A stretch of DNA of 64,000 nt from Arenicellaceae bacterium (lineage in GTDB: Bacteria > Pseudomonadota > Gammaproteobacteria > Arenicellales > Arenicellaceae). Shown here piece by piece: positions 9,280-19,219 of the stretch; positions within the stretch are counted from its first letter, which is position 1; every line of letters starts with the position of its first letter. The stretch lies in the NCBI GenBank assembly GCA_029246505.1, contig JAQWNC010000018.1, positions 62,001 through 126,000 of the forward strand, given 5' to 3'. The position numbers and the translations under genes were made by a program. Under the pieces are notes generated by a model that did not search any database, was not told where the DNA came from, and worked only from the letters and a program-made list of their open reading frames with translations.

Positions 9280-10305
9280 ATGAATATTAATAAAGCCTTA
9301 ATTGCCGAAGCGCAATCTAAGGCCATAGATATTAGTGCAAGCTTGGCATTGGTTGATGTCGAAATGCAGGCAGTCAATGCGGAAATTAATCGGCAAATAA
9401 CTTCTGATGTCGCATTAATTAACCAGTTAGGGGCCTACATTATCAATGCCGGTGGCAAACGATTGCGACCAGCAACTATATTATTGGCTGCTTGCGCAGG
9501 CCAAAAAGCCAGTGTTGCGGGTAACTCTACTGTGATATCGCTTGCCGTGATTATCGAGTTTATACATACGGCGACCTTACTGCACGATGACGTAGTTGAT
9601 GAGTCTTCTATGCGTCGCGGCAAAGAAACAGCCAATGAGTTATTCGGCAATGCCGCCAGCGTGCTAGTCGGTGACTTTCTCTATTCACGCTCATTCCAAA
9701 TGATGGTCTCAATAAACAGTATGCGCGTAATGGAAATACTATCGCATACCACAAACACTATCGCTGAAGGCGAAGTTATGCAGCTAATGAATATTGGCGT
9801 AGCAGAAACTTCTGAACAGGATTACTTCGAAACTATTCGACGTAAAACGGCCATCTTATTTGAAGCAGCTTCCTTGCTGGCCGCTGTCGCAACCAATCAA
9901 TCTCGCCCAATTGAACAAGCCATGCGTGACTATGGACTGCATTTGGGGATCGCGTTTCAACTAGTTGACGATGTTCTAGATTATACCGCTGACGCGAGCG
10001 AAATGGGTAAAAACGTTGGCGATGATTTAGCCGAAGGCAAACCGACGTTGCCGCTAATTCATGCCTTGGCTCGGGCGGAAGATAACGATCGCGACACAAT
10101 AATTGCCGCCATAGAAAATGCTGATCGCAGTACCTTTAATGACGTTCTCAAAATTATTGAATCTACCGGCGCTCTCGCCTACACCGCGCGCCAAGCAAGA
10201 GAACACGCTCAGCTAGCACAGAATGCCTTGGCCATCGTCCCGGAGTCAGTCTGGAAAAACGCCATGCTGGATATTGCGGCGTTTTCGGTCAACCGAACAC
10301 ACTAA
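9280..10305 (+). CDS. ispB: Polyprenyl (octaprenyl-type) diphosphate synthase
   Basis: This trans-prenyltransferase makes the long isoprenoid side chain of ubiquinone or menaquinone. Both aspartate-rich motifs are present: LLHDDVVDES (first, near residue 103) and FQLVDDVLDYT (second, near 228). The GGKRLRP substrate loop is also present. At 341 residues it is slightly longer than E. coli IspB because of an N-terminal extension of about 20 residues. The ATG at 9280 has no clear Shine-Dalgarno sequence, so an internal start is possible. It is divergent from rplU, the usual arrangement. Chain length cannot be read from the sequence. Confidence 0.93.
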   Translation: MNINKALIAEAQSKAIDISASLALVDVEMQAVNAEINRQITSDVALINQLGAYIINAGGKRLRPATILLAACAGQKASVAGNSTVISLAVIIEFIHTATLLHDDVVDESSMRRGKETANELFGNAASVLVGDFLYSRSFQMMVSINSMRVMEILSHTTNTIAEGEVMQLMNIGVAETSEQDYFETIRRKTAILFEAASLLAAVATNQSRPIEQAMRDYGLHLGIAFQLVDDVLDYTADASEMGKNVGDDLAEGKPTLPLIHALARAEDNDRDTIIAAIENADRSTFNDVLKIIESTGALAYTARQAREHAQLAQNALAIVPESVWKNAMLDIAAFSVNRTH

Positions 10306-10328
10306 GGACGGCTCGATCATCGGTTTAA

Positions 10329-11432
10329 CTATCCAATCAGACCGTAGTTTGCACCAAGAATTTCAATAATCTCTGACTTTGGATTGTCTGATAGCGTTAA
10401 CGGCTTACCGATAATTTTCTCAGCAATATCTCTGTAAGTTTCCGAAACCTCCATAATTACAGATTCAGGTAGCGCATTATTAGCTGCTAACGAAAAACGC
10501 TCATCCATCCTATTTTTATCAAGTAATACGCCTGGATCCGGAAAATAGGTCAATAACAGCTGTCGAAATGCTTCTTTGGATTTCTCGACCACACTACCTT
10601 TTGTATATTCATCCCCATCCCAAATTCTTGAAGAGTCCGGAGTCCCCACTTCATCCATATAAATCAATTTATCATTTCCGTTAGCATCGGTTACATAACC
10701 GAATTCAAACTTGGTATCTACAAATATCTGATCTAATTTAAATAACTCGTCGCTAATGATATTGAAACCTTCTTTTAGGAGGCGCTCGTAAAGGTCAATA
10801 TCCGACTGCGTTGCAAATTTAAACGCTAGATAGTTATCCCAAATATTCTGACGCGTTATATTCACGTCATCTTGTTCTGGTACGCCTGGAATACCAGTCA
10901 AAACCCCCTTGGTTGAAGGAGTAATTAGAAGCTCGGGTAATTTTTGATCTTTCTCAAGACCTTCGGCTATCCGTATGCCACAAAAATTACGCTCGCCTTT
11001 GGCGTAAGACCGCCACATAGAACCAGTAATATATTGGCGGCAAATCGCCTCAATCATCACTGGCCGAGCTTTTTGTACGATCCAAACGAAAGGGTGAGGT
11101 ATGTCCAGAATATGACTATCTGCAAGGGCCTTTTGTCGAAATAAATCGAACCAATGATTGGATATAGCATTGAGTGCAGCGCCCTTTCCGGGCACGCCAT
11201 TAATGCCGCCTTCTCCATGCCATATGCACTCAAAGGCAGAAATTCGATCACTGATAACCATGACCGCGAGCGGCGCATCAGCTGCGACGTCATAGCTATT
11301 TTCAGCAATCAACCGAGCGCTATCAGCTTCAGTTAGCCAGTATACAGCTCGGACTTTGCCGCTATGAACAGGATGGTCGGAACGGATTGGTAAATCGTTA
11401 TTCACGGCCAATACTTTATTGGAGAGACTCAT
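10329..11432 (-). CDS. purC: SAICAR synthase, long form
   Basis: The enzyme joins CAIR and aspartate in purine biosynthesis. Family marks are [11 protein letters not shown] near the N-terminus, [21 protein letters not shown], and the ATP-grasp-like end with DTKFEFG and [14 protein letters not shown]. At 367 residues it belongs to the longer variant rather than the E. coli form of about 237 residues. The start is ATG without an evident ribosome site. It is convergent with ispB, 23 bases away, and no other purine gene is adjacent. Confidence 0.93.
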   Translation of the reverse strand: MSLSNKVLAVNNDLPIRSDHPVHSGKVRAVYWLTEADSARLIAENSYDVAADAPLAVMVISDRISAFECIWHGEGGINGVPGKGAALNAISNHWFDLFRQKALADSHILDIPHPFVWIVQKARPVMIEAICRQYITGSMWRSYAKGERNFCGIRIAEGLEKDQKLPELLITPSTKGVLTGIPGVPEQDDVNITRQNIWDNYLAFKFATQSDIDLYERLLKEGFNIISDELFKLDQIFVDTKFEFGYVTDANGNDKLIYMDEVGTPDSSRIWDGDEYTKGSVVEKSKEAFRQLLLTYFPDPGVLLDKNRMDERFSLAANNALPESVIMEVSETYRDIAEKIIGKPLTLSDNPKSEIIEILGANYGLIG

Positions 11433-11805
11433 AGTAATATCAGGTTGTTATTTAAAAGAAAGCATTAAACCTAAATGGTGCCTACAGCACTGTGCAAACC
11501 AATCAAGTTTATTTGATATTTAATCTCTGGCAATATATTGCTAAATTGGTCTTTATAAGCACTATTTACCAGTAACAAGTAGTATAAAGTACGGCCGATT
11601 GCTGGGGTAGTACTTACTGTAATCCAATATTATTTCGACACAACTAAATAACAAAAACTGATATGGACGCAGTGACTCAAAGAGTGCTTGGCATAGGTCT
11701 TTAGTGAGAATAAATCATCTTTATCGCAAGCTTATTTAGCGTGGCATCAGGTATGGCCACCTGTTTCGTTAAAACCAAAGTAAAAATTATATTGATGTTG
11801 CTATA
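11433..11805. other. Non-coding gap between purC and gcdH
   Basis: No convincing reading frame is present on either strand. At 11741-11763 two overlapping, mutually exclusive short hairpins can form: GTGGC with GCCAC (11741-11745 / 11756-11760) and CAGGT with ACCTG (11748-11752 / 11759-11763). They lie just downstream of gcdH but lack a T-run, so a terminator role is doubtful. The rest presumably holds the purC promoter. Confidence 0.4.
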
Positions 11806-12987
11806 CTAATAAAATGCCTGAATACCAGTTTGGGCACGACCTAAAATAAGCGCATGGATATCATTGGTGCCCTCATAAGTATTCACCGATTCTAGATTGA
11901 TAAGATGCCGCATGACGTGGAATTCATCGATTATGCCGTTCGCGCCATGCATGTCCCTGGATTGACGAGCAATATCCAGAGCTTTACCACAGTTGTTGCG
12001 CTTAATAAGAGAGATCATCTCCCGACTAGCTTGATTTGAGTCGAGAAGGCGCCCTACTTGCAATGCTGCAAGAAGCCCTAAAGAAATTTCGGTTTGCATA
12101 TCAGCCAATTTTTTTTGTATTAGCTGATTTGAAGCTAATGGCCGGCCAAATTGTTTTCTATCGAGCGAATATTGGCGAGCACTATGCCAACATGCTTCAG
12201 CTGCCCCCATTGTTCCCCAGGCGATTCCATATCGCGCCTTATTTAGGCAGCCAAAAGGACCTTTCAATCCTTTCACGTTCGGGAGGAGGTTTTCGGCTGG
12301 CACAAGAACGTTCTCCATGACTATCTCCCCGGTGATAGAGGCCAAAAGACTAAGCTTACCCTTAATCACGGGTGTAGTTAGTCCTTCCATATCCTTTTCC
12401 AGGATGAAGCCTCTAATTTCACCATTTAATTTCCCCCACACCACGAATACATCGGCAATAGGGGAATTGGTTATCCACATCTTCTGTCCATTAAGTAAGT
12501 AACCATCAGATGTCGTTTTTGCTTTGGTTAGCATGCTATCAGGATCTGAACCATGATCAGGTTCGGTGAGTCCAAAACAGCCAACTATCTGGCCACTCGC
12601 TAGTTTTGGCAAATATTTTTTACGTTGCTGCTCTGATCCGAAGGCAAAGATGGGATACATCACCAGTGAACTTTGTACACTCATCGCAGAGCGGTAACCG
12701 CTATCGACTCGTTCAACCTCGCGCGCGATTAGACCGTACGCAACATGATTAGCGCCTGCACACCCGTACTCGGTAGGCAAAGTAGAACCTAACAAACCGA
12801 GACTACCCATCTCCGACATTATGTCTCGATCAAACTCTTTGTTTCTAGTTGCATTAACAACGCGACTGAGCAATTTATCCTGTGAATATTGCTGCGCTGT
12901 AGCTTGTATTAATTTTTCTTCTTCGCTAAGTAATGAGGAAAAATTGAGAGGGTCTTGCCAAAAGAAAGGAATTAATTCATTGATCAT
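11806..12987 (-). CDS. gcdH: Glutaryl-CoA dehydrogenase-type acyl-CoA dehydrogenase
   Basis: This FAD enzyme would oxidise and decarboxylate glutaryl-CoA to crotonyl-CoA in lysine/tryptophan catabolism. The 393 residues show the acyl-CoA dehydrogenase signature [14 protein letters not shown], the substrate-side [30 protein letters not shown], and the catalytic-glutamate block [15 protein letters not shown] near the C-terminus, characteristic of the glutaryl-CoA subgroup. I choose the ATG at 12987; a TTG three codons upstream is possible. It lies 43 bases after a small outer-membrane-type gene on the same strand. No glutarate CoA-transferase is next to it. Confidence 0.9.
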   Translation of the reverse strand: MINELIPFFWQDPLNFSSLLSEEEKLIQATAQQYSQDKLLSRVVNATRNKEFDRDIMSEMGSLGLLGSTLPTEYGCAGANHVAYGLIAREVERVDSGYRSAMSVQSSLVMYPIFAFGSEQQRKKYLPKLASGQIVGCFGLTEPDHGSDPDSMLTKAKTTSDGYLLNGQKMWITNSPIADVFVVWGKLNGEIRGFILEKDMEGLTTPVIKGKLSLLASITGEIVMENVLVPAENLLPNVKGLKGPFGCLNKARYGIAWGTMGAAEACWHSARQYSLDRKQFGRPLASNQLIQKKLADMQTEISLGLLAALQVGRLLDSNQASREMISLIKRNNCGKALDIARQSRDMHGANGIIDEFHVMRHLINLESVNTYEGTNDIHALILGRAQTGIQAFY

Positions 12988-13030
12988 TGTATTCAACTGA
13001 GATAGTTGCCTAACGTTACTCTAGCTGCAA

Positions 13031-13750
13031 TCACATTGGATGCGTCAGCCAAAGCCTAAATTCAGTATCCGGGGCTGCTTCAGATGCACCAAATAGGATA
13101 CCTGAAAAAATGGACCAGTTTGAAGTTAAAGAAGAACTATAAATTGGCCCAAGAGTATGTTTTTGCTCCTCGAGACTACCAATATTATTACTGTTTCCAA
13201 AATCGTTGAACATCTCTATCCCTAACGTACGGCTACTACCAAGGCTCTTGCTCAAGCTCCAGCGAGTTTGCAAGTTCAACCCGCCAGCACCATGATCACC
13301 AATATGAGTTGAAGCTAGGAATAATGCGCGCGCCTGCCACCCATTGTTAAAGTAAAACTGATTCGTCCAGTTTATACCAATCTGATTCGGCCGAACACCA
13401 TCTCGAAGGCGTGCATCAAAACGTATTCCAGTCCGATAGTTTGGATTATCTTCGCTAAATTCCCAAAACAGTTCGGCTTGCACAAAATCAAAGTCGAAAT
13501 CAGAATGAGAAGTCTTACGAGTCTGTCCAACAATTCGCCACATCCGATCACCATCCAAGGACTCTTCGTAATGGAATCGTTGTGCGAACCCAGTTTCGCC
13601 AGCACTATTATCTGGATTTACCACGCCTCTGTACTGAAATAACTTATGCTCTTCGTTCACCATTGGGGGAAAAACGCCACCGGTATTCTGAGCATGGCTC
13701 AACGTTACAAAAAGTAAGATCGAAAAACCAACACTAAGTTTCCTAGTCAT
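13031..13750 (-). CDS. Predicted secreted beta-rich (outer-membrane-type) protein
   Basis: The 239 residues begin with a good signal peptide (MTRKLSVGFSILLFVTLSHA, cleavage near 20). The mature part alternates polar and aromatic residues in short amphipathic stretches (FDFVQAELFWEF, YRTGIRFDARLR, WQARALFLAST, LNLQTRWSLS, WSIFSGILFGA), as expected for a small beta-barrel of 8-10 strands. The C-terminus ends in EFRLWLTHPM, without a canonical final phenylalanine. It lies just upstream of gcdH on the same strand. I do not recognise a named family, and substrate or role is unknown. Confidence 0.6.
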   Translation of the reverse strand: MTRKLSVGFSILLFVTLSHAQNTGGVFPPMVNEEHKLFQYRGVVNPDNSAGETGFAQRFHYEESLDGDRMWRIVGQTRKTSHSDFDFDFVQAELFWEFSEDNPNYRTGIRFDARLRDGVRPNQIGINWTNQFYFNNGWQARALFLASTHIGDHGAGGLNLQTRWSLSKSLGSSRTLGIEMFNDFGNSNNIGSLEEQKHTLGPIYSSSLTSNWSIFSGILFGASEAAPDTEFRLWLTHPM

Positions 13751-13894
13751 CGAGAACCCGTTTCTAAATCGTTAAGTTTGAAGCTTAGTAAACATTCGCA
13801 TGCTCAACTGCTGATGTTTTGTAGTAGATAAAAACATTGGGTATATAATTTAGTTTGGAGTCTTCGGTATTTTAGAGCGGATCTGAAAAGTAAA

Positions 13895-13987
13895 TGGCGG
13901 AGAGAGAGGGATTCGAACCCTCGATAGAGTTTTAAGCCCTATACTCCCTTAGCAGGGGAGCGCCTTCAGCCACTCGGCCACCTCTCC
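13895..13987 (-). tRNA. tRNA-Ser(GCU)
   Basis: The minus strand reads GGAGAGGTGGCCGAGTGGCT at the 5' end, with an anticodon stem CTCCC/GGGAG around loop CTGCTAA (anticodon GCU). A class-II variable arm (TATAGGGCTTAAAACTCTATC) and the T-arm GGTTCGAATCC follow. The acceptor end closes with the discriminator G and an encoded CCA at 13895-13897. The 93 bases are normal for tRNA-Ser. It lies downstream of csrA on the same strand, a standard gammaproteobacterial position. Confidence 0.97.
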
Positions 13988-14091
13988 GTTTTCTGTCTTA
14001 ATAATTTCTTTTTACCGATTAATCTTTTACCTGACAAACCTAGCCGCTGGACAAAAGACCAATCTCCTACCCCATAAATCGTTCCTTTCTA

Positions 14092-14346
14092 TCATTCGTT
14101 ACCAAACGGCTCATCGTCTTCGTAAAAATCCTCTTGCTCTTCGTTATCATCTACCTCGAGGACCTCGCCAGTCTTCAATGCCTCTTCTTTTTTAATACGC
14201 TGATAGATTTCTTCACGATGCACTGGCACATCGCGCGGAGCATCAATACCAATACGCACCTGATTCCCTTTCACACCTAATACAGTTACCCTAATATCAT
14301 CTCCGATATTCAGAGTTTCATTTGCTCGCCGAGTCAAAATAAGCAT
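14092..14346 (-). CDS. csrA: Carbon storage regulator, mRNA-binding CsrA
   Basis: CsrA is a dimeric RNA-binding post-transcriptional regulator recognising GGA motifs. Residues 1-60 are canonical ([24 protein letters not shown], then [16 protein letters not shown]). The 84-residue protein is longer than the roughly 61 of E. coli because of an acidic tail rich in Asp and Glu (about residues 61-84). The tail is of unknown significance. Arg44 of the RNA-binding surface (VPVHREE) is present. It lies between lysC and tRNA-Ser, the conserved alaS-lysC-csrA order. Confidence 0.96.
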   Translation of the reverse strand: MLILTRRANETLNIGDDIRVTVLGVKGNQVRIGIDAPRDVPVHREEIYQRIKKEEALKTGEVLEVDDNEEQEDFYEDDEPFGNE

Positions 14347-14519
14347 TAATGTTTTCCCCTATCTTATTTTCCATATATTAACCAAAGCTAGATTGCGCTA
14401 ATTTGGCTAACAATATCAATTTTAAAAGTATGTCTGCATTGAAAAAAGTCGCACATCCGTCGCCTGCGATGCGCGTATTCTACACCCAAGGTATCCAAAG
14501 GTGAACAGAGGTTCAGTAG

Positions 14520-15740
14520 TTAAACTTCTGCTAGCCCAAATGCCTTATGTAGTGCGCGAACTGCCAACTCCAAATATCGATCATCGATAACAACAGAAAT
14601 CTTAATTTCAGAAGTAGATATCATCTGAATATTGATGCCTTCATCTGCAAGTGCTTTAAACATCGTGTCTGCCACACCGGAATGTGAACGCATACCAACC
14701 CCTACAACAGCAATTTTAGCAATGTTCGAATCACCTAAAACTTCAGCTGCTCCAAGTTCTTTCGCGGTGTTCTCTAATATTGTCTTACACGAGTCAAAAT
14801 CCTCACGAGGCACCGTAAACGTCATATCAGTCGCACCATCTGCCCCCAGATTTTGAATGATGATATCCACATTAATATTTGCACTAGAAATAGGCTCAAG
14901 TACACGGTGAGCGACTCCTGGCTGATCAGGAATACCCCGAATTGTTAGCTTCGCTTCATCTTTTTGGTATGCAATACCAGAAACAAGTGGTTGTTCCATG
15001 TGTTCTCCAGAATCATAAAATATCAGAGTGCCAGTATCTGGCTCAAAAGAGGACAGGACTCTGAGAGGGACCTTATATTTACCAGCAAACTCGACTGACC
15101 GTGACTGCAGCACTTTTGCTCCAGCACTAGCTAATTCCAGCATCTCTTCAAAAGTAATTCGATCCAGCCTACGGGCTTCGGGTTCAATTCTAGGATCAGT
15201 AGTATATATACCGTTTACGTCTGTATAAATTCGACATTCGTCAGCTTTTAACGTGGCCGCGAGAGCAACGGCGCTAGTATCCGAGCCACCCCTTCCAAGA
15301 GTAGTAATATTGCCATGTTCATCTGTACCTTGAAATCCAGCAACAATAACAATATTGCCCTGCTCTATTTCAGCCTGAATATTATGATCGTCAATCTCCC
15401 GAATCCGCGCTTTACCATAGACGTTATCAGTCAAAATTCGTACTTGAGCACCGGTAAACGATCGCGAGCCCAACCCGCGCTCTTCAAGCGCTATAGAAAG
15501 CAAAGCGATGGTCACTTGTTCACCGGTTGAAAGCAGCACATCCATCTCACGAGTGACTGGCGTGTCACTTAATTCCTTGGCCAACGCAACTAAACGATTG
15601 GTTTCTCCACTCATCGCAGAAACGACCACAACCAAAGATTCGCCACTCTCGTGCTTACCTTTAAGGTGATCAGCAACAGCATTTATTCTGTCAATAGTAC
15701 CAACAGAAGTGCCACCAAATTTTTCTACTATTAGTGTCAT
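14520..15740 (-). CDS. lysC: Aspartate kinase
   Basis: The enzyme phosphorylates aspartate at the start of lysine, threonine, methionine and diaminopimelate synthesis. The kinase domain shows VEKFGGTSVGT, FQGTDEHGNITTLGRGGSDTSA and YTDVNGIYTTDPR. The C-terminal 150 residues carry two ACT regulatory domains (LTIRGIPDQPGVAHRVLEPI and IAVVGVGMRSHSGVADTMF), consistent with feedback control by end products. At 406 residues it is the monofunctional alpha/beta type. The start is ATG. The 225 bases upstream show no lysine riboswitch that I can recognise. Confidence 0.95.
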   Translation of the reverse strand: MTLIVEKFGGTSVGTIDRINAVADHLKGKHESGESLVVVVSAMSGETNRLVALAKELSDTPVTREMDVLLSTGEQVTIALLSIALEERGLGSRSFTGAQVRILTDNVYGKARIREIDDHNIQAEIEQGNIVIVAGFQGTDEHGNITTLGRGGSDTSAVALAATLKADECRIYTDVNGIYTTDPRIEPEARRLDRITFEEMLELASAGAKVLQSRSVEFAGKYKVPLRVLSSFEPDTGTLIFYDSGEHMEQPLVSGIAYQKDEAKLTIRGIPDQPGVAHRVLEPISSANINVDIIIQNLGADGATDMTFTVPREDFDSCKTILENTAKELGAAEVLGDSNIAKIAVVGVGMRSHSGVADTMFKALADEGINIQMISTSEIKISVVIDDRYLELAVRALHKAFGLAEV

Positions 15741-15965
15741 GGTGCCTATGGTGAGAGACTTAACAGGTTTATCGAGTTAAGTTTTAGTCCGGTGCATAAA
15801 TAAGGCGATTAAAACTCTTTTAGTAGATTTTGTAAATCAACTAAATACAGTTATTTATGACTATATTTATAGTCTGGAGCTGCTAAAAATAAAATAAATC
15901 TGAACAAACAATAAAACGAACTACATGGACTAGAGAATGCTAGAACTCCGCATTGGCTGGAGTAT

Positions 15966-18575
15966 TCAGCTATTCTCCTTAGCCACTCCCCCACTTTCAA
16001 TCCAATCCTGAGCTACAGAAAGCACCATATCGAGTTTTGCACTATCGGGAATACCACCTTCTGCCATATCAGGTCGTCCACCACCGCGGCCACCCATAGT
16101 GGATGCAATATGCTGAATAAGCTTTCCTGCAGGGTATTGCTTGTTAATTGACTTGCTAGATCCTGCAATCATGCGGCCCTTGCCATCAGCATCGGTCACT
16201 AAAACAACAACCGCATTAGCCAGTTTATCTCGATAATAATCTATAAGTTCCCGTATTTCTGTAGAATCCATATCATCAACACGGGCAAGCAGGGCTCGCA
16301 CTTCACCAAAGTCTTGCACTCTATCATCCAAATTACTCCCGGTACTTCCACCCTTTTTAAGCTGTTTATTCTCTTTTTCCAGTTCCTTTATTCGGGTCTG
16401 CAGGGCAAACACTCTAGGCACTATTTGCTCGTTCGGAGCGCGTAGTAAAGAACTCATATCACTAACAAAGCTTCGCTGGGTATTCAGATACTCTAATGCT
16501 AAGAATCCAGTTAACGCCTCGATTCTACGCACACCTGCGGCAACTCCAGACTCTCCCACTACAACGAAGCAACCGATATCACCAGTTCGTGTTACGTGCG
16601 TACCCCCGCACAGTTCCAGCGAAAACTCCGACATACCAACAACACGTACCTTTTCTCCGTACTTCTCCCCAAATAGAGCTGCGGCACCAGCTTTATTGGC
16701 ATCGTCAATAGCCATAACTTGCGTATCAACGGGATGATTCGCTAAAATTTGAGCATTAACTAAATACTCTATTTCTCGAACTTGATCTGAACTAACCGCC
16801 TCGCCCTGGGCAAAATCAAAACGCAATCGGGTAGGGTCGACTAAAGAACCTTTTTGTTCAACATGATCACCTAAGACACGATTTAGCGCAGCGTGCAGCA
16901 AGTGAGTTGCGGAATGATTTGCTGCGGTTTGCAATCGTGACTCAGTTTTTACTATCGCAAACACCTTTTCGCCATTCTTTAAAGACCCAGATTCAAGCAT
17001 TCCAATATGGGTAAAAGTAGAGCTTCCAACTTTTTTAACGTCAGTAACATGAAATATAAATTCGCCGCAGCGTAATTCACCCTGATCACCGACCTGACCC
17101 CCACCTTCCGCATAAAATGGAGTTTTATCCAATACCACCTGAGCCTCGATACCATTAGAAAGTTCATCAACTGAACTCCCGTTTACAAAAAGCCCGACAA
17201 TAGATCCTTCTGACTCTAAATCGTTATAGCCAACGAAATCCGTAGCTACGATATTTTCATATACGCTTTCATCAACAGCAGCGAAATTATTACCTGCTCG
17301 AGCGCGCTCACGTTGACTATCCATTAAACGTTCAAACCCATCAATATCAACTGACTGCCCTTTTTCTCGCGCAACGTCAGCCGTCAAATCAACTGGAAAA
17401 CCATAAGTGTCATACAATAGAAAAGCCAGCTCACCAGAAACTGTATCAACAGAACTACCAGCCATTTTGGCATCAAATATTTTCAAACCTTGCTCAAGTG
17501 TTTCGGCGAAGCGTATTTCTTCTTTTTGCAACGCCTCCTTAATTCTGGGCTCACTTGCGGCTAGTTCCGGATAGGCATCCCCCATTTCTTTAACTAATAT
17601 GCCAACAATTTTGTAAAAAAATGGAATCTCTGCACCTATCTGCCGACCATGCCTAACAGCCCTCCTTATAATCCGACGCAGAACATATCCGCGCCCTTCG
17701 TTCGAAGGAAGCACACCATCAGCTATCATGAATGAACACGATCGTATGTGGTCGGCGATAACTCTTATCGATTGGTTGGTTACGTCTTTAACGTCAACGT
17801 ACTCAGTAACTGCCGCTGTAATACTAGCGAATAGGTCGATTTCGTAATTATTATGGACATGCTGCATAACCGCTGCAATACGCTCTAGGCCCATTCCTGT
17901 ATCTACAGACGGTTTTGGTAAGGGGTTTAAATCTCCGTTCGCAGTCCGGTTATACTGCATAAAAACTAGATTCCAGATTTCAATATAACGGTCACCGTCT
18001 TCTTCAGAAGTGCCCGGTGGCCCACCTAATACGCCCTCCCCATGGTCATAAAATATCTCACTGCAAGGCCCGCAAGGTCCAGTATCAGCCATCGACCAGA
18101 AATTATCTTTTGCACCAATTCTAGAAAATTGATTTTTTGAAATACCGATTTCTTCTAGCCAGATCTTTTCGGTTTCTAAATCTTTATCAAAAACAGTTAT
18201 CCATAACTTATCTGCAGGCAAGCCCAGCTCGACCGTCAAAAAGTCCCAAGCGAACTGGATGGCTTCTCGTTTAAAATAGTCCCCAAAACTGAAATTTCCA
18301 AGCATCTCGAAAAATGTATGGTGACGTGCTGTGTATCCTACATTCTCCAAATCATTATGTTTTCCGCCGGCACGCACGCATCGTTGCGAAGTCGTTGCTC
18401 GAACATAATCTCGCGGTTCAGTACCAAGAAACACACCCTTGAATGGTACCATTCCTGCATTTGTGAATAATAGGGTTGTATCTCCGGTCGGCACCAAAGA
18501 CCCACTGGCTACACGCTGGTGTCTTTCCCTCTCAAAAAATGCCAAAAACCGCTCTCGAATTTCAGATGTTTTCAT
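15966..18575 (-). CDS. alaS: Alanyl-tRNA synthetase
   Basis: This class II synthetase charges and proofreads tRNA-Ala. The 869 residues begin MKTSEIRERFLAFFERERHQRVASGSLVP. They contain class II motifs (RHHTFFEMLGNFSFGDYFK; PSVDTGMGLERIAAVMQ), the editing-domain zinc ligands HSATHLLHAAL and LCGGTHVTRTGDIG, and the C-terminal GGRGGGRPDMAEGG glycine-rich segment. The length matches the family. It is placed between recX and lysC in the conserved recA-recX-alaS order. Confidence 0.98.
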   Translation of the reverse strand: MKTSEIRERFLAFFERERHQRVASGSLVPTGDTTLLFTNAGMVPFKGVFLGTEPRDYVRATTSQRCVRAGGKHNDLENVGYTARHHTFFEMLGNFSFGDYFKREAIQFAWDFLTVELGLPADKLWITVFDKDLETEKIWLEEIGISKNQFSRIGAKDNFWSMADTGPCGPCSEIFYDHGEGVLGGPPGTSEEDGDRYIEIWNLVFMQYNRTANGDLNPLPKPSVDTGMGLERIAAVMQHVHNNYEIDLFASITAAVTEYVDVKDVTNQSIRVIADHIRSCSFMIADGVLPSNEGRGYVLRRIIRRAVRHGRQIGAEIPFFYKIVGILVKEMGDAYPELAASEPRIKEALQKEEIRFAETLEQGLKIFDAKMAGSSVDTVSGELAFLLYDTYGFPVDLTADVAREKGQSVDIDGFERLMDSQRERARAGNNFAAVDESVYENIVATDFVGYNDLESEGSIVGLFVNGSSVDELSNGIEAQVVLDKTPFYAEGGGQVGDQGELRCGEFIFHVTDVKKVGSSTFTHIGMLESGSLKNGEKVFAIVKTESRLQTAANHSATHLLHAALNRVLGDHVEQKGSLVDPTRLRFDFAQGEAVSSDQVREIEYLVNAQILANHPVDTQVMAIDDANKAGAAALFGEKYGEKVRVVGMSEFSLELCGGTHVTRTGDIGCFVVVGESGVAAGVRRIEALTGFLALEYLNTQRSFVSDMSSLLRAPNEQIVPRVFALQTRIKELEKENKQLKKGGSTGSNLDDRVQDFGEVRALLARVDDMDSTEIRELIDYYRDKLANAVVVLVTDADGKGRMIAGSSKSINKQYPAGKLIQHIASTMGGRGGGRPDMAEGGIPDSAKLDMVLSVAQDWIESGGVAKENS

Positions 18576-18636
18576 TAGTACTATCAGTTGGTGAACGTTA
18601 GCACCTCATAGTTGCGGTACTAACGGCGCTTAATTT

Positions 18637-19149
18637 TTAACCGCGCGTTGCATCACCTAATACGAAACGTATTTGATCAGTGTTGAAACCTCGAGATTGA
18701 AGAAAGCGTGCCTGCTTACACCACCCATTATAATCTCGGGGCCTATCTCCGCGATACCTTTTATTATGCGCACTAGTTGCGATTTCTCGCCAATCGATGC
18801 CTGAATCCTCTACTTGGCGCTGCATAATGTCTTCCAAACTAAATTTACCAGCATCTTTATATACACGTATAGGACCAAAGCAGCTTTGAACTCTAGTGCG
18901 TAACAACATCTCAATATATCTTTCATCAGAAAGATAACGTTCGTCAATTAAATCGCTAAGGGTTTGTTCAACCAAATATTCGCTAAACCCGGAAGCCAGC
19001 AAACGCGCATACATCTCCTGTACTGCGTATTCGCGCCTGGCTAACCAACGAAGCGCGCTTGCACGCGCCTTTACCGCATCTTCAAGACCAGAGTTTCTCT
19101 GCTCAGAGTGGTCGACTTCAGATTGTTGGACTTGGGTTTTTAATTCCAT
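18637..19149 (-). CDS. recX: RecX-type regulator of RecA
   Basis: RecX binds RecA filaments and limits their extension. The 170 residues contain the helical repeats typical of the family (ALRWLARREYAVQEMYARLLASGF, LIDERYLSDERYIEMLLRTRVQSCFGPIRV, and a C-terminal RYRGDRPRDYNGWCKQARFLQSRGF). A GTG two codons upstream (19155) could also serve as start, and neither has a strong ribosome site. It follows recA by about 65 bases on the same strand with no terminator between, so read-through from the recA SOS promoter is likely. Confidence 0.9.
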   Translation of the reverse strand: MELKTQVQQSEVDHSEQRNSGLEDAVKARASALRWLARREYAVQEMYARLLASGFSEYLVEQTLSDLIDERYLSDERYIEMLLRTRVQSCFGPIRVYKDAGKFSLEDIMQRQVEDSGIDWREIATSAHNKRYRGDRPRDYNGWCKQARFLQSRGFNTDQIRFVLGDATRG

Positions 19150-19219
19150 ACTCACAGGTTAAATGGTTTATTCAAAGTTATGAATATAATTTACTAACAA
19201 AGCTGGCAAGGGCTATCGC

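Noticed and set aside
15741-15965. Lysine riboswitch before lysC
   Set aside because: The conserved AGAGG-type core and paired arms of the lysine riboswitch are not seen in the minus-strand leader.
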